64,000 nucleotides of DNA, taken from the NCBI GenBank assembly GCA_946902875.1, contig OX336340.1, positions 13,593,566-13,657,565 on the forward strand, in the 5' to 3' direction. Below are positions 55,125 to 64,000 of the stretch, piece after piece (the first letter of the stretch is position 1; every line of letters begins with the position of its first letter). Position numbers and translations under genes: made by a program. This DNA comes from Nematopogon swammerdamellus. Lineage: Eukaryota; Arthropoda; Insecta; Lepidoptera; Adelidae. The notes under the pieces are model-generated. The model searched no databases, had not been told where the DNA came from, and saw only the letters and a list, made by a program, of their open reading frames with translations.

Positions 55125-58100
55125 CTACTTCTTGTACTGCCTGGTGTCGCTCTGCTGAGGCGGCAGGGTGGCGAGGTACTCGAGGGCGCGCTGTATCTCC
55201 TCGGGGATAGGCGGCGAAGTGGGGAGGTGAGCCCCTTGTGGCTGGAAGCCGTTCTCGTCGGCGATGTACGACAACTGTATCAGCTGGAATGAAACACGAG
55301 TCGCATGGTGGAGTGGTTGGTTACATTCTCTCATCTGGGTGTTTTCAGTAAATTTGTAGATGATAATTATTATCAAATCATACTAATTTGCAACAAATTA
55401 TTTATAAATAAAGTAATAAGTATTGTATCGTCGAGACATTGATTATGCAGTAAAGGAGTAAGTACCGTGTGGGGCCGGTGCTTTAAAAGAATAGCCCCAC
55501 TGGATCTCTCCCCGTGTATGTCGTAAAAGGCGACTAAGGGATATGACTCCCTTCTTATATTACTAGGTGGTAGGGTTTAACCCCCCCGGGTTGGCACCAC
55601 CGCACTGAATGAAAGGTCGGTCGAAACGGCTATGTAAATAGTTTGTGTTTTCCGTCCAGTTCAGTGTAGCCGGCACGACCGAAGGGAAGCACTGACGTGG
55701 CACCAACTCCACCCGGTGTTGTGGGCTGACATCACAGATGTTGTAGGTGATGCAGCCATCCGACATAAAAAAAATTAAAGTGATATATATATTTTCTTTT
55801 AATATAAAAATATTATCATAAATTGGTTTAAAAAAAAGAAAGGATAGTGCACCAGTGCCGCCGGCGCTGGAACTTGGCGGGTGTATACGCGACTGGACGT
55901 CTGCACTGTCTGCACGTGATACTACGGGGGCCCACGATAAACAAAAGAGTACATACATTCATTATTGCAAACATAATAAATGGCGGTTTTACTATTTTCA
56001 ACTAATATTGAAAAATAATAATTTTATTCATTTAAAAATTCAGAAACAAAAAATGTAATATAAATTCATATTCGTACAAAAATAAAAGTTAAAAAAATTA
56101 TGTTAGACCTGTCCATCAGGTGCAGTGTACTGGTATTGGCCCTGAGCTACTTGGGCCTCCAGCTCGGGGTTGCCAGCATTCTTCAGGTAGCCCTGCTCCT
56201 CGGCCGATATGCCATTACCGGTCTCATAGCTGCAAAGAGATTAAAAAACCCATAGCTGTAAACATAAATGTAAAGTTTTTTTTTGGTCGTAGGTACTAAC
56301 ATATACTTGCCAGCCAGCAATAAGGTGGACACAAAGGTTGTCGTCAATTTTATTGACACGCCCTTTGAAGATCTGCAGGTTGTAACCTGGGTGGAGCTTG
56401 GTAACACAGTCAGCATGTTTCTAGACAGCATAACATATGTGTCTTAGCATGTTTATAATTAAATTTAGTCAAATAATTGGCACAGTTAATCACTAACCAA
56501 TAAATGCCTACTATTTATTCATGGTGATTGATTAGAGACCAATACATGTCCATGAGCATCGTTAGACACCTACTCGTAGGTGAAAAGTTGCCACTTGCGC
56601 TTTCCGTAAAAAAAATTAAGAATGTTTTCACTTGGGTAAATGGTCTCAAAAAGTGTTTTTTTTTATGGAGACTGACACGGTTGGCTACATTACCTACAAC
56701 ATCCGTGATGTTAGCCCATAACACCGGGTGAACTAGGTGCCATGTCAGTGCTTCCCTTCGATCGTGCCGGCTGCACTGAACTGGACGGAAAACACAAACT
56801 ATTTACATAGCCGTTTCGACCGACGCGACGTTTCATTCAGTGCGGTGGTATCAACCCGGGCGGGTTGAACCCTACCACCGAGTAAGGTAAGAAAGGAAGG
56901 GACCTACAGTTTTATGTGGAATCCGAACCACGGTCAGCCTCCAACGCTCGAGCGGTCACCCATCCAAGTACTGACCGCGCCCAGCGTTGCTTAACAATCA
57001 ATAGCGACAGTCGACTGCACCACTGAGCTATCGAGGCTGATGGATTTATTTTAGCAAGTGAAACATAGTATACTACCTTTTGCCCGCGGCTTCGCTCGCG
57101 TAAAACTCGTATTTCAAAAGAAGAAAATAAGTCAACAAGGGCGAGGCCGAAGGCCGAGCTGCGTTCAGGATAATGATAAACCTTCTCGAATAAAGTATGT
57201 AACAAAGGGCGAGGCCGAAGGCCGAGCTCCTTTCAGGTAAGCGCTATTATTTTAGAAGAAACTAAGTAAATAAGGCGACGCCGAAGGATATGCTGTCTCG
57301 TATAGTTAAATGTATTTATACTCGTATTAAGTTTCATCGAATTCGGGTGATTGCTTTAAGAGTTATGGAGGAACATACATACAGAAAAGATTTCTAAAAA
57401 TCGTCAATTTAGTTTTAGTATCATACATAGAGTCTAAAAACGCAGTATTTCATAAAACAAAGTAACTTAGTCTATCACCTTCCCTTACAGATTTATTATT
57501 AGTATTGATTTTATGTATACACAAGCTGTGCCCGCGGCTCCGCCCGCTCTCATATTTCACTTCACTGCTAACCTCATAAGCCATTTAGTGTGATAGTAAG
57601 TAGCCTATAGTTGATGGGAAGAATCAAGCTATCCGTAGAATTTTGTTTTATTAAAATCGGTTTAGTGGTTCTCGAGTTATAAGCGGACAGACAGACACTC
57701 AGACAGACAGAAAGCAGACGTTGGATTTTATTATAGGTAAGGATAAATATAAGAGAAATAAAAACGCAGTCTCCGAGTATCTACCTACACATAATATTTT
57801 GTAGATTATTCTCGTCAGTTCATAGCGAAACTCAAGTCATACGAATGAAACGCCGACAGTGAGCCGAAATTAAATGAAATAAAAATAATATGAACTTTAG
57901 AAAGTGCACACGGATTGCACAAGAACATAATATGCAAGAACAATGCAAATATCCATTATAATTTCTTTAGACTTCAAATAACTACGTCTAAATGTCACTG
58001 CAGATCGTTCAACACAACGTATACGTACATATATGCGCCACAACACATTCGCACATCATCGATCATTTTATTAAAAAAAATCTGGACATCAGTTATCATG

Positions 58101-60609
58101 ACAGAACAGCGATTGGCGGCCGTTTTTGCCAGCCGGCTGCCCCTAAGTCTTTCCTAACTCTTCTTCAACTCTTGAGTTGAAGGCGGTACAAAAGCACACC
58201 TGAAAATTGATAGATGGACCCCATTTTGTGCTTTTGTAGCGCCTTCAACTCAAGTGTCCGAATATGAATCTAAATGTTATTTAACACTTTTAAGTTCTAG
58301 TTGTTTGTTGAAGTCGGTGCAATGTTTTCTAAAACAGTTTCTTTTTTAATATTGTTTTAAAAGTCTTTTTTAACGTAACCTGACATCTGGGGACACGGCC
58401 GTGCCCTACTTTACTCATTATGTCAGCAAATCGCACCTTGGTGAAATAGGTAACTCATGTTAGTACTTACTTTCCTTTGGTCGTGCCGGCTACACTGAAC
58501 AGACGGAAAACTCGAAACGTTTCGACCGACCTTCATTCAGTGCGACAGTACTGTACCAATTCGGACGGGTTAAACCCGCCCACCCCACCTCGTACTGTAA
58601 TGTAATGGACCTACAGTTTTAGTTGTAATCCGAACCACGGCGAGTCTCAACGGTCGGACGATCACCCAACCAAAGTCCGAACGCCAATACGCCCATTTCT
58701 TAAAAGGGGCATCAAAGCCAGCATAGCATTCGCAATCCTTGTGCATCATAGAATGTCCATGGGCATCGTTATACACCTACTTATAGGTGTAGGTAACGAT
58801 GGCACATGCATGTCGCGCTTTCCAATAAAAAAACAACAATGTATATACATTGCTACAATAAAGAGGAAATAATAAAAACCTCCACTTATACGATCCGTCC
58901 GGGTTGATGATCTGTTCCTGCCTGATGATGGGTATCGGCTCCGTCGGGTACTGCTGCTGCGCCGCCGGCTCCTGCTGCTGCCGGTAGGACTGCAGGCCGA
59001 TGTCGGCCCGGCCACAGCACACCACTGCCAATACTATCACCTGAAGTTCAAACAGTCAAAGCACACTTCAGTTAATACAGTGAACAATGTAGGTAAATAT
59101 TCATAGCACATTAAATTTCATGTTCATTTTTAGGATTCCGTATCCATACTAAACCTACGCCGTCTGTCTGTCTGTCTATCTGACCTTCTCCGTCCGAGGG
59201 CTGTATCTTTTGAACCGTAATAGGTATCCGGTTGAAATTTTCACAGAATAGGTGTTATTATGGCGGATATGCTAACAAATAACAAAAGAAGCAAAAAGTA
59301 AAAAATTAAGAGTTCCCCATACAAGAAAAGTGCTAAGAATCTATTAGTACATATACATGCTACTAAATAATACATTGCGCCACAGGCAGTTTGCATTGCA
59401 GACACACAAAAAAACATAAAACCGACTTAAAAAAAACAAAACTAGAACTAAAAGTATTAAATAATATTTTGAAATTTTCTCTGTCATTGTGTTGAAATAT
59501 TTGAATCGATATTGTAAGTGAAAAGCACAAAATTTCTAAATATTATTTAATAATTTTTAATTCTAGTTTTTTTTTTTTTTAAGTCGGTTTTATGTTTTTT
59601 AAAACTGTTTTTATTTCATTCTTTTTAGTAATATTACATAAAAAAGAAGAATCGAAATCGAATAATCGAAATCGGTTGAAGTGGTACAGAACTATTCGCC
59701 ATGTGTCAAACTGCAAAATTTTGAGCGTGTTGCATTATTTTTTTATTTTATTTTTTTATGGAAACTGACCGGTTGGCTACATCACCTACAACGTCCGTGA
59801 TGTCAGCCCATAACACCGGGTTAACTAGGTGCCATGTCAGTGCTTCCCCCTTTGATCGTGCCGGCTACACTGAACTGATCGGAAAACACAAACTATTTAC
59901 ATAGCCGTTTAGACCGACGTTTCATTCAGTGCGGTGGTACCAACCCGGGCGGGTTAAACCCTACCACCAAGTAAGATTATGAGGGAAGGGACCTACAGTT
60001 TTCACATTCAATAGCGACAGTTGACTGTCTGCACCACTGAGCTATCGAGGCTGACAAATAGTGAAGGTAATTATAGTGAAGGTAACCACAAACTATAGTA
60101 TTTTGTTGATTTTTCAAAAAATGCTAAGTCAATTTCGATAAAATTTATATGGGACCACCTCTGAAATATGACCTACCAAACAAAAAAATCAGCCCACAAT
60201 TGACGGAGTAATCGCGTAACAAACATACAAAAACATACGGTCGAATTGAGAACCTCCTCCTTTTGAAGTCGGTTGAAAAGATAGACGCATATGTTTTTTT
60301 TACACGTATGGTATAGCTGATCTACGGATCCCTTCGTGCGTGTGTAAAACTCACACTTGACCGATTTTTCAAAATCACCAGTTGTCAAACCACTTTTGGG
60401 GCTGCTACCACTCACATTAAACATGAAAAAGTTAAAGCTATAAAATTAAAACTATTTTTTTTATTCTATGTTCCTCTAGTTTGCACTTAGTGACAACTTG
60501 CAAAGATTGACGACACACGAAACCACACAGAAACACGCGGTATGAACACAGCGCAAAGGCAGCACTTCACAATTGAAATGATTTTAAGGGAACTTACAAA
60601 GCACTTCAT
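55125..60609 (-). CDS. CP-A: RR-1 cuticular protein with Gln-rich leader (4 exons, 150 aa)
   Basis: Exons: 60609-60598 (MKCF), 59040-58880, 56229-56109, 55283-55125. Donors are GTAAGT, GTTTTT (weak) and GTCTAA; phases 0, 2, 0 agree and the total is 453 nt. The signal peptide is about 1-16 ([16 protein letters not shown]). Residues 23-36 are Gln-rich ([14 protein letters not shown]), then [21 protein letters not shown]. The RR-1 domain spans the intron 2 junction ([48 protein letters not shown] at 104-119). The tail [19 protein letters not shown] ends in a basic QYKK. This layout resembles the endocuticle structural glycoprotein (SgAbd-type) branch of RR-1 proteins. The weak intron 2 donor is the least certain point, but the frame and the rejoined YKWSYETGNG block support it. 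Confidence 0.87.
55465..55780 (+). mobile_element. SINE-A (head 2) in CP-A intron 3
   Basis: CCGTGTGGGGCCGGTGCTTT to GATGTTGTAGGTGATGCAGC and an A-run. It is antisense to the gene. Confidence 0.75.
56545..56600 (+). pseudogene. LINE-1 family 3' tail fragment
   Basis: CATGTCCATGAGCATCGTTAG and ACACCTACTCGTAGGTG; very short. Confidence 0.5.
56655..57042 (-). mobile_element. SINE-A, full length, tRNA-like head, CP-A intron 2
   Basis: In minus orientation: CGATAGCTCAGTGGTGCAGT (A box), GTGGTTCGGATTCCAC (B box), body, then GTCAGTCTCCAT and an A-run. About 385 bp, the best full copy in the window. Confidence 0.85.
57060..57515 (-). mobile_element. Helitron fragment with short minisatellite, CP-A intron 2
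   Basis: Reversed 3' end (TTTTGCCCGCGGCTTCGCTC), two or three minisatellite units (57115-57260), and an interior matching 1950-2190. Confidence 0.7.
57522..57743 (-). mobile_element. 222-bp Helitron, CP-A intron 2
   Basis: Reverse-oriented relative of 38218-38455 with the same 5' TCCTTACCTATAATAAAATC; its 3' CTAG has mutated to CTTG. Confidence 0.75.
58171..58254. repeat. Hairpin, 28-bp arms
   Basis: CTTGAGTTGAAGGCG and TACAAAAGCACA face their reverse complement with one mismatch; loop about 28. Confidence 0.85.
58465..58682 (-). mobile_element. SINE-A fragment, CP-A intron 2
   Basis: TTTGGTCGTGCCGGCTACAC, GTAATCCGAACCACGG (B box) and GGTCGGACGATCACCC; 3' end truncated. Confidence 0.6.
58685..58832 (+). 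pseudogene. LINE-1 family 3' tail, CP-A intron 2
   Basis: TTAAAAGGGGCATCAAAGCC, GCATAGCATTCGCAATCC and a terminal A-run after CGCGCTTTCC. Confidence 0.6.
59411..59605. repeat. Foldback in CP-A intron 1
   Basis: AAAACATAAAACCGACTTAA and AAAACTAGAACTAAAA face TAATTTTTAATTCTAGTTTT and TTAAGTCGGTTTTATG. Confidence 0.75.
59746..60056 (-). mobile_element. SINE-A in CP-A intron 1
   Basis: Minus orientation, tail A-run at the left; the tRNA-like head has lost a middle section between GTAGGTCCC and the CACTGAGCTATCGAGG end. Confidence 0.7.
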
Positions 60610-60652
60610 GGCGGGAAATAGCGGGTGGGTTGTGAAGAAGACGCGACGGTGG

Positions 60653-60688
60653 AGTGATGCTTGGGTGGTGTCACCCTCCATATTTATA
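60653..60688 (-). promoter_or_regulatory. CP-A core promoter: TATAAATA plus ATCACT initiator
   Basis: TATAAATA (60688-60681) is followed at the canonical 30-base spacing by ATCACT (60658-60653) on the minus strand, giving a 5' UTR of about 48 nt before the ATG at 60609. Confidence 0.7.
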
Positions 60689-60999
60689 CCGCAGGTTTCG
60701 AGGCAATTACGCGTGTGCGTAAGGACTACAGCCATGCATTTTAGCATATTTATTGTTGTTCTCATCGAACGATTCATTAGGGGTGCTCCTTATTTTATTA
60801 TCGTGTTCTCATATTCACTTTCAAAAAATTATTGAATTTTAAAAATTTGTTCTTTAGCGACGACTAATAAAAGTCCAAATATAAGATGAAAATATGTGTT
60901 TTTTTTATTGTGAACAAAATATAATAAAATTTAAAACTAAAATATTGGTGTAAATAAAAGTATTTAATTAAAAGGAATTATACAAAATTATACGATGTT

Positions 61000-61449
61000 T
61001 TTTTTTATGGAAACTGACACGGTTGGCTCCATCACCTACAACATCCGTGATGTCAGTCCATTACACCGGGTGAACTAGGTGACATGTCAGTGCTTCCCTT
61101 CGGTCGTGCCGGCTACACTGAACTGGACGGAAAATACAAACTATTTAAATAGTCGTTTCGACCGACTTTTCATTCAGTGCGGTGGTACCAACCGGGCGGG
61201 TTGAACCCTAACATCTAGTAAGGTAAGAAGGGAAGGGACCATCGGCCAGCAACGATCGAACGGTCACCCATCCCAGCACTGACCGGCCCAGCGTTGCTTA
61301 ACCATCAATAGCGACAGTCGACTGTTTGCACCACTGAGCTATCGAAGGGAAGCACTGACATGGCACCTAGTTAACCCGGTGTTATAGGCTGACATCACGG
61401 ATGTTGTAGGTGATGTAGCCAACCGTGTCAGTTTCCATAAAAAAAAACA
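61000..61449. mobile_element. Two SINE-A copies in opposite orientation
   Basis: A near-complete minus copy (61003-61345) is joined to the last 103 bp of a plus copy (61347-61449). Both share GAAGGGAAGCACTGACATGG, so the ends form a 100-bp inverted repeat. Confidence 0.75.
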
Positions 61450-61468
61450 TGCATCATCAAACTTTATT

Positions 61469-61499
61469 CTTGCCAGTTAGGTAATGTTTAACTGGCAAG
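61469..61499. repeat. Short hairpin, 10-bp arms
   Basis: CTTGCCAGTT faces AACTGGCAAG. Confidence 0.6.
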
Positions 61500-63182
61500 A
61501 AGCGAAACTTCAATATTCAGTACTTTCAGAAGTACACTCTGAAGTCAAGTCCAGTCAAGACAGTTCATAATCGTATTTTTATTCATCTATTTGGTTTCAA
61601 AGTGCGCTCGGATACATCAGGCATGCATCAATCAATTTAAAATTGGTATCAATGTACAATACAATAATTTAACAAATTTAATAAAGATAATTAGATATAA
61701 TTTTAAAAACTTCAGGATTCTAACAAAAAATTGCCTTAGTCAATACAATTTCACATCAAGTTGCAAGAATTATTTGTTTAGTTCACAGGTTCTCATATTT
61801 TAAATTTTAAAAAAATTTACAAAATAAAACGCGAAGTATGTCGAACACTCTGTAGAATCAAAGGACGGCGGCCTAAAAAGTGGGTGATGAGTAGACGTTG
61901 CCGGCAATTTTTAAATGTGTGTTCATATACTGTTGCCGTTTACCGGTTACTGAGAACTGTGTGCCTTATGCAATAGGGGTTTTTGTAAAGCCGTGGCCAG
62001 TGTGATCCCACGATACGGCCCGGGGTCGTGTCTGTGAGATAGCTCGAGGTTAAACTCCATAATGCAGTTCCACGGAGTTCAGCCGGTGCGGCGGCGCCCC
62101 AATATCGGCAATACTACTGGATAAGCGTCACTGGGACACGCCGCCGCCGCCGCCTCCGCGCCACCATCGGACCTCGCTCACATTCAAATGTCCTGATGTT
62201 TGCTTTCGTTCTAGAAATAGTGCGCGCGGGTCTGCAGAGACTGCAGACCACAGCCTGCGGGTTCGATTACGTTCACAGTTCACTTCAGTACTTAGTGGGA
62301 TAGTCATTCGCAAATGGGGATTCTTATGCTAAGTCAATAATACGTTCCGTATCAAGTCTATATTTTGGTCGCGATTTAAAATATTCGATTTAGAATTTTG
62401 ATGGCTTTTAGTGTCACACATGGAAGCGAAAACAGTATAATATATCGGTCTATAATTTAAAATAATTAGTTGCTCATTGAAACGAGCATTCCAATATTAG
62501 TTGAACACATTAACAAAATAATTAGTGTAACGGCGGATGTTCTCTGCCAATGATTTTCTAAATTCAAATGCTAAAAAATATGCTGACAGAAGAAGTTAAA
62601 TCGAGCATTTAAAAATTAGCACATATTGTCAAAAGCATCAGACGTATTATTCGATCAGAAAATTATCTAAACGACCTATCATACACATTACGCACTGTCC
62701 TTAAATGGACATAAGCGCGGTGAGTTGCATAAGCGGTGAAGCTCCCGGCGCGGCGGGGGCGGAGGCGGCGCGGAGCGGCGCGGCGCGGCGCGGCGCGGCG
62801 CGGCCTCAGAGCATTAATCGCAATTGATTCGAGAATGAAATAAATAGTTGAACGTACTGACAATGACGACACCGCCTGATGGAATCCACACATCCATCAG
62901 AACAATATAACGGTTAGGTGTCTCGCACACCTATCGAATCTCGCTAAGTTTTTCGTGCCAGTGTACTTGACAATATCGTACAGCAGCTCAAAAATAACCG
63001 TTCGATTCAATATTTCTTCAACAATACATCGCCGTGCATCGATACATTGGAAATGATGAATGGATGGGGTAACCTGGCGGGACGGTTCACAGTTGTCCGC
63101 ACATGTTAAGTCGGGACAAGAATGAAGAATCGCACGGTTGTACTTCAGCTCGTGTCGTAACGTCTCGCCCACGTGGGTCGCT
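61500..63182. other. Intergenic sequence with GC-rich patches
   Basis: GC-rich patches at 62085-62165 and 62740-62815 (GGCGCGGCGC repeats). No gene recognised; the open frames in these patches are low complexity. Confidence 0.4.
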
Positions 63183-64000
63183 CGCTCTAATAAATAATAA
63201 ATAAATAACCGTTTATTGGATGAAATCATTACTTATGCTATGTTGGTACATTTTTTCAAATTAATTTACATAATTTAATTTCATCCAATAGGAGGGCATT
63301 TTACCTTAAGGTAATCTCCTCCTGTCCCCCTATTGGTGTTACATCAAAAGAATACTTTACAGTGTGGTAGCTAGCACATAGGAAAAATATAAGTTACAGA
63401 ACAACCAGCATTGATGAATTACAAATATGTATACATATAATATAAGAATAACTATGAATGAATGAATGACAGATGACAACAACAAAATGGTATAAAACCA
63501 AAACATTACCAGACAATATTAACTATTAGAAAACAATTTTTTTTTATAATAATAATAAATAATAATGACATATTTATTTAGGTATGTTTAAGTAAGTAAT
63601 ATTCTTTCAGCTGCTTTTTGAAGATTGCCAGACTTGGACAATAGCGTAAGCTCTCAGGTAAGGCGTTCCACAAACGCGCTGCTTGTACAGTGAAGGAGCG
63701 AGACATATACTCTGTGTTATGCTTTGGTATTAACAGTAGACGGGAGCTGGTTGATCTGAGACATACGCCGTGACTTGAGAGAGGTTCGAACATTTCACGC
63801 AAGTATAAGGGTGCATTTGGATTATGCAGCGTTTTGTACAGTAGATGTAAGACGTGTGCATTACGTCTTTCTCTAATCTTTAACCACCCCAGTTCCCTGC
63901 GATAATGAGACACATGATCGTATTTCCTCAGGTTATGGATGTAGCGTATACATGCATTTTGCATGCGTTCAAGTTTATCTACAAATTCACTTTTTAGGTC
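63183..64000 (-). pseudogene. LINE, second family, 3' end; runs off the window
   Basis: The frame 63964-63578 gives MQNACIRYIHNLRKYDHVSH, YRRELGWLKIRERRNAHVLH and RSFTVQAARLWNALPESLRY, the C-terminal domain after the RT of a Jockey/CR1-type element. A 3' UTR of about 390 bp ends in a TAAA-type tail (63183-63205). The frame stays open to the window edge, so the element may be longer. Confidence 0.75.

Noticed and set aside
62663..62893. Arg/Pro-rich minus-strand frame
   Set aside because: It reflects a GGCGC simple repeat and has no supporting feature.

Overview
This is a lepidopteran (moth or butterfly) genomic window. The reasons are six split genes with the insect cuticular-protein layout (a tiny first exon of 3-5 codons, then a signal peptide and, in five of them, a Rebers-Riddiford chitin-binding domain), together with transposon families typical of Lepidoptera: Helitrons ending in GCCGCGGGCAAAAGCTAG, tRNA-derived SINEs, CR1/Jockey-type LINE tails and Helitron-borne minisatellites. 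I cannot name the species.

All six recognised host genes lie on the minus strand, so transcription runs right to left: CP-A (60609-55125), CP-B (50686-50142), CP-C (45104-44430), CP-D (40397-31610), CP-E (24373-20985) and CP-F (12349-3110). Each has a TATA box on the minus strand 30-90 bases before the start codon, and in every gene intron 1 falls in phase 0 right after a start such as MKLA, MKFI or MKCF. I rebuilt the exons from splice sites and checked that phases agree and that total coding length divides by three: 150, 129, 125, 171, 331 and 638 amino acids. CP-A to CP-E carry an RR-1 domain (core [14 protein letters not shown] or close). CP-F has a cuticle-type leader, GRYxP and GKY motifs and a Gly-Gly-Pro tract, but no RR domain. 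Its last exon encodes about 400 residues of degenerate 20-residue repeats. The products are secreted, and the group is probably co-expressed in epidermis and assembles into soft larval cuticle with chitin.

Region by region: 1-3100 holds Helitron, LINE and TTAA-element debris. 3110-12349 is CP-F, whose 6-kb intron 3 contains a full Helitron (5151-6933), a 262-bp-arm palindrome, a Helitron helicase remnant fused to a 130-bp minisatellite, a TIR element and a SINE. 12.4-20.6 kb is a transposon graveyard with LINEs, SINEs and a deleted Tc1/mariner-type transposase. 20.9-24.4 kb is CP-E with LINE pieces in each intron. 24.5-31.5 kb is intergenic with nested SINEs and foldbacks. 31.6-40.4 kb is CP-D, whose intron 3 is filled with Helitron arrays in opposing orientations and a foldback. 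40.5-44.2 kb holds LINE endonuclease fragments. 44.4-50.7 kb holds CP-C and CP-B, separated by a LINE split by a SINE. 50.8-55 kb is quiet. 55.1-60.6 kb is CP-A. 61-64 kb holds paired SINEs, a GC-rich stretch and a LINE running off the right end.

Except for the spliced genes, most open reading frames are satellite, transposon or antisense frames. The most unusual items are the CP-F gene, the orientation-switching Helitron arrays, the SINEs that share interchangeable heads and bodies, two long palindromes, and a tandem duplication of the 3' coding end of CP-C.
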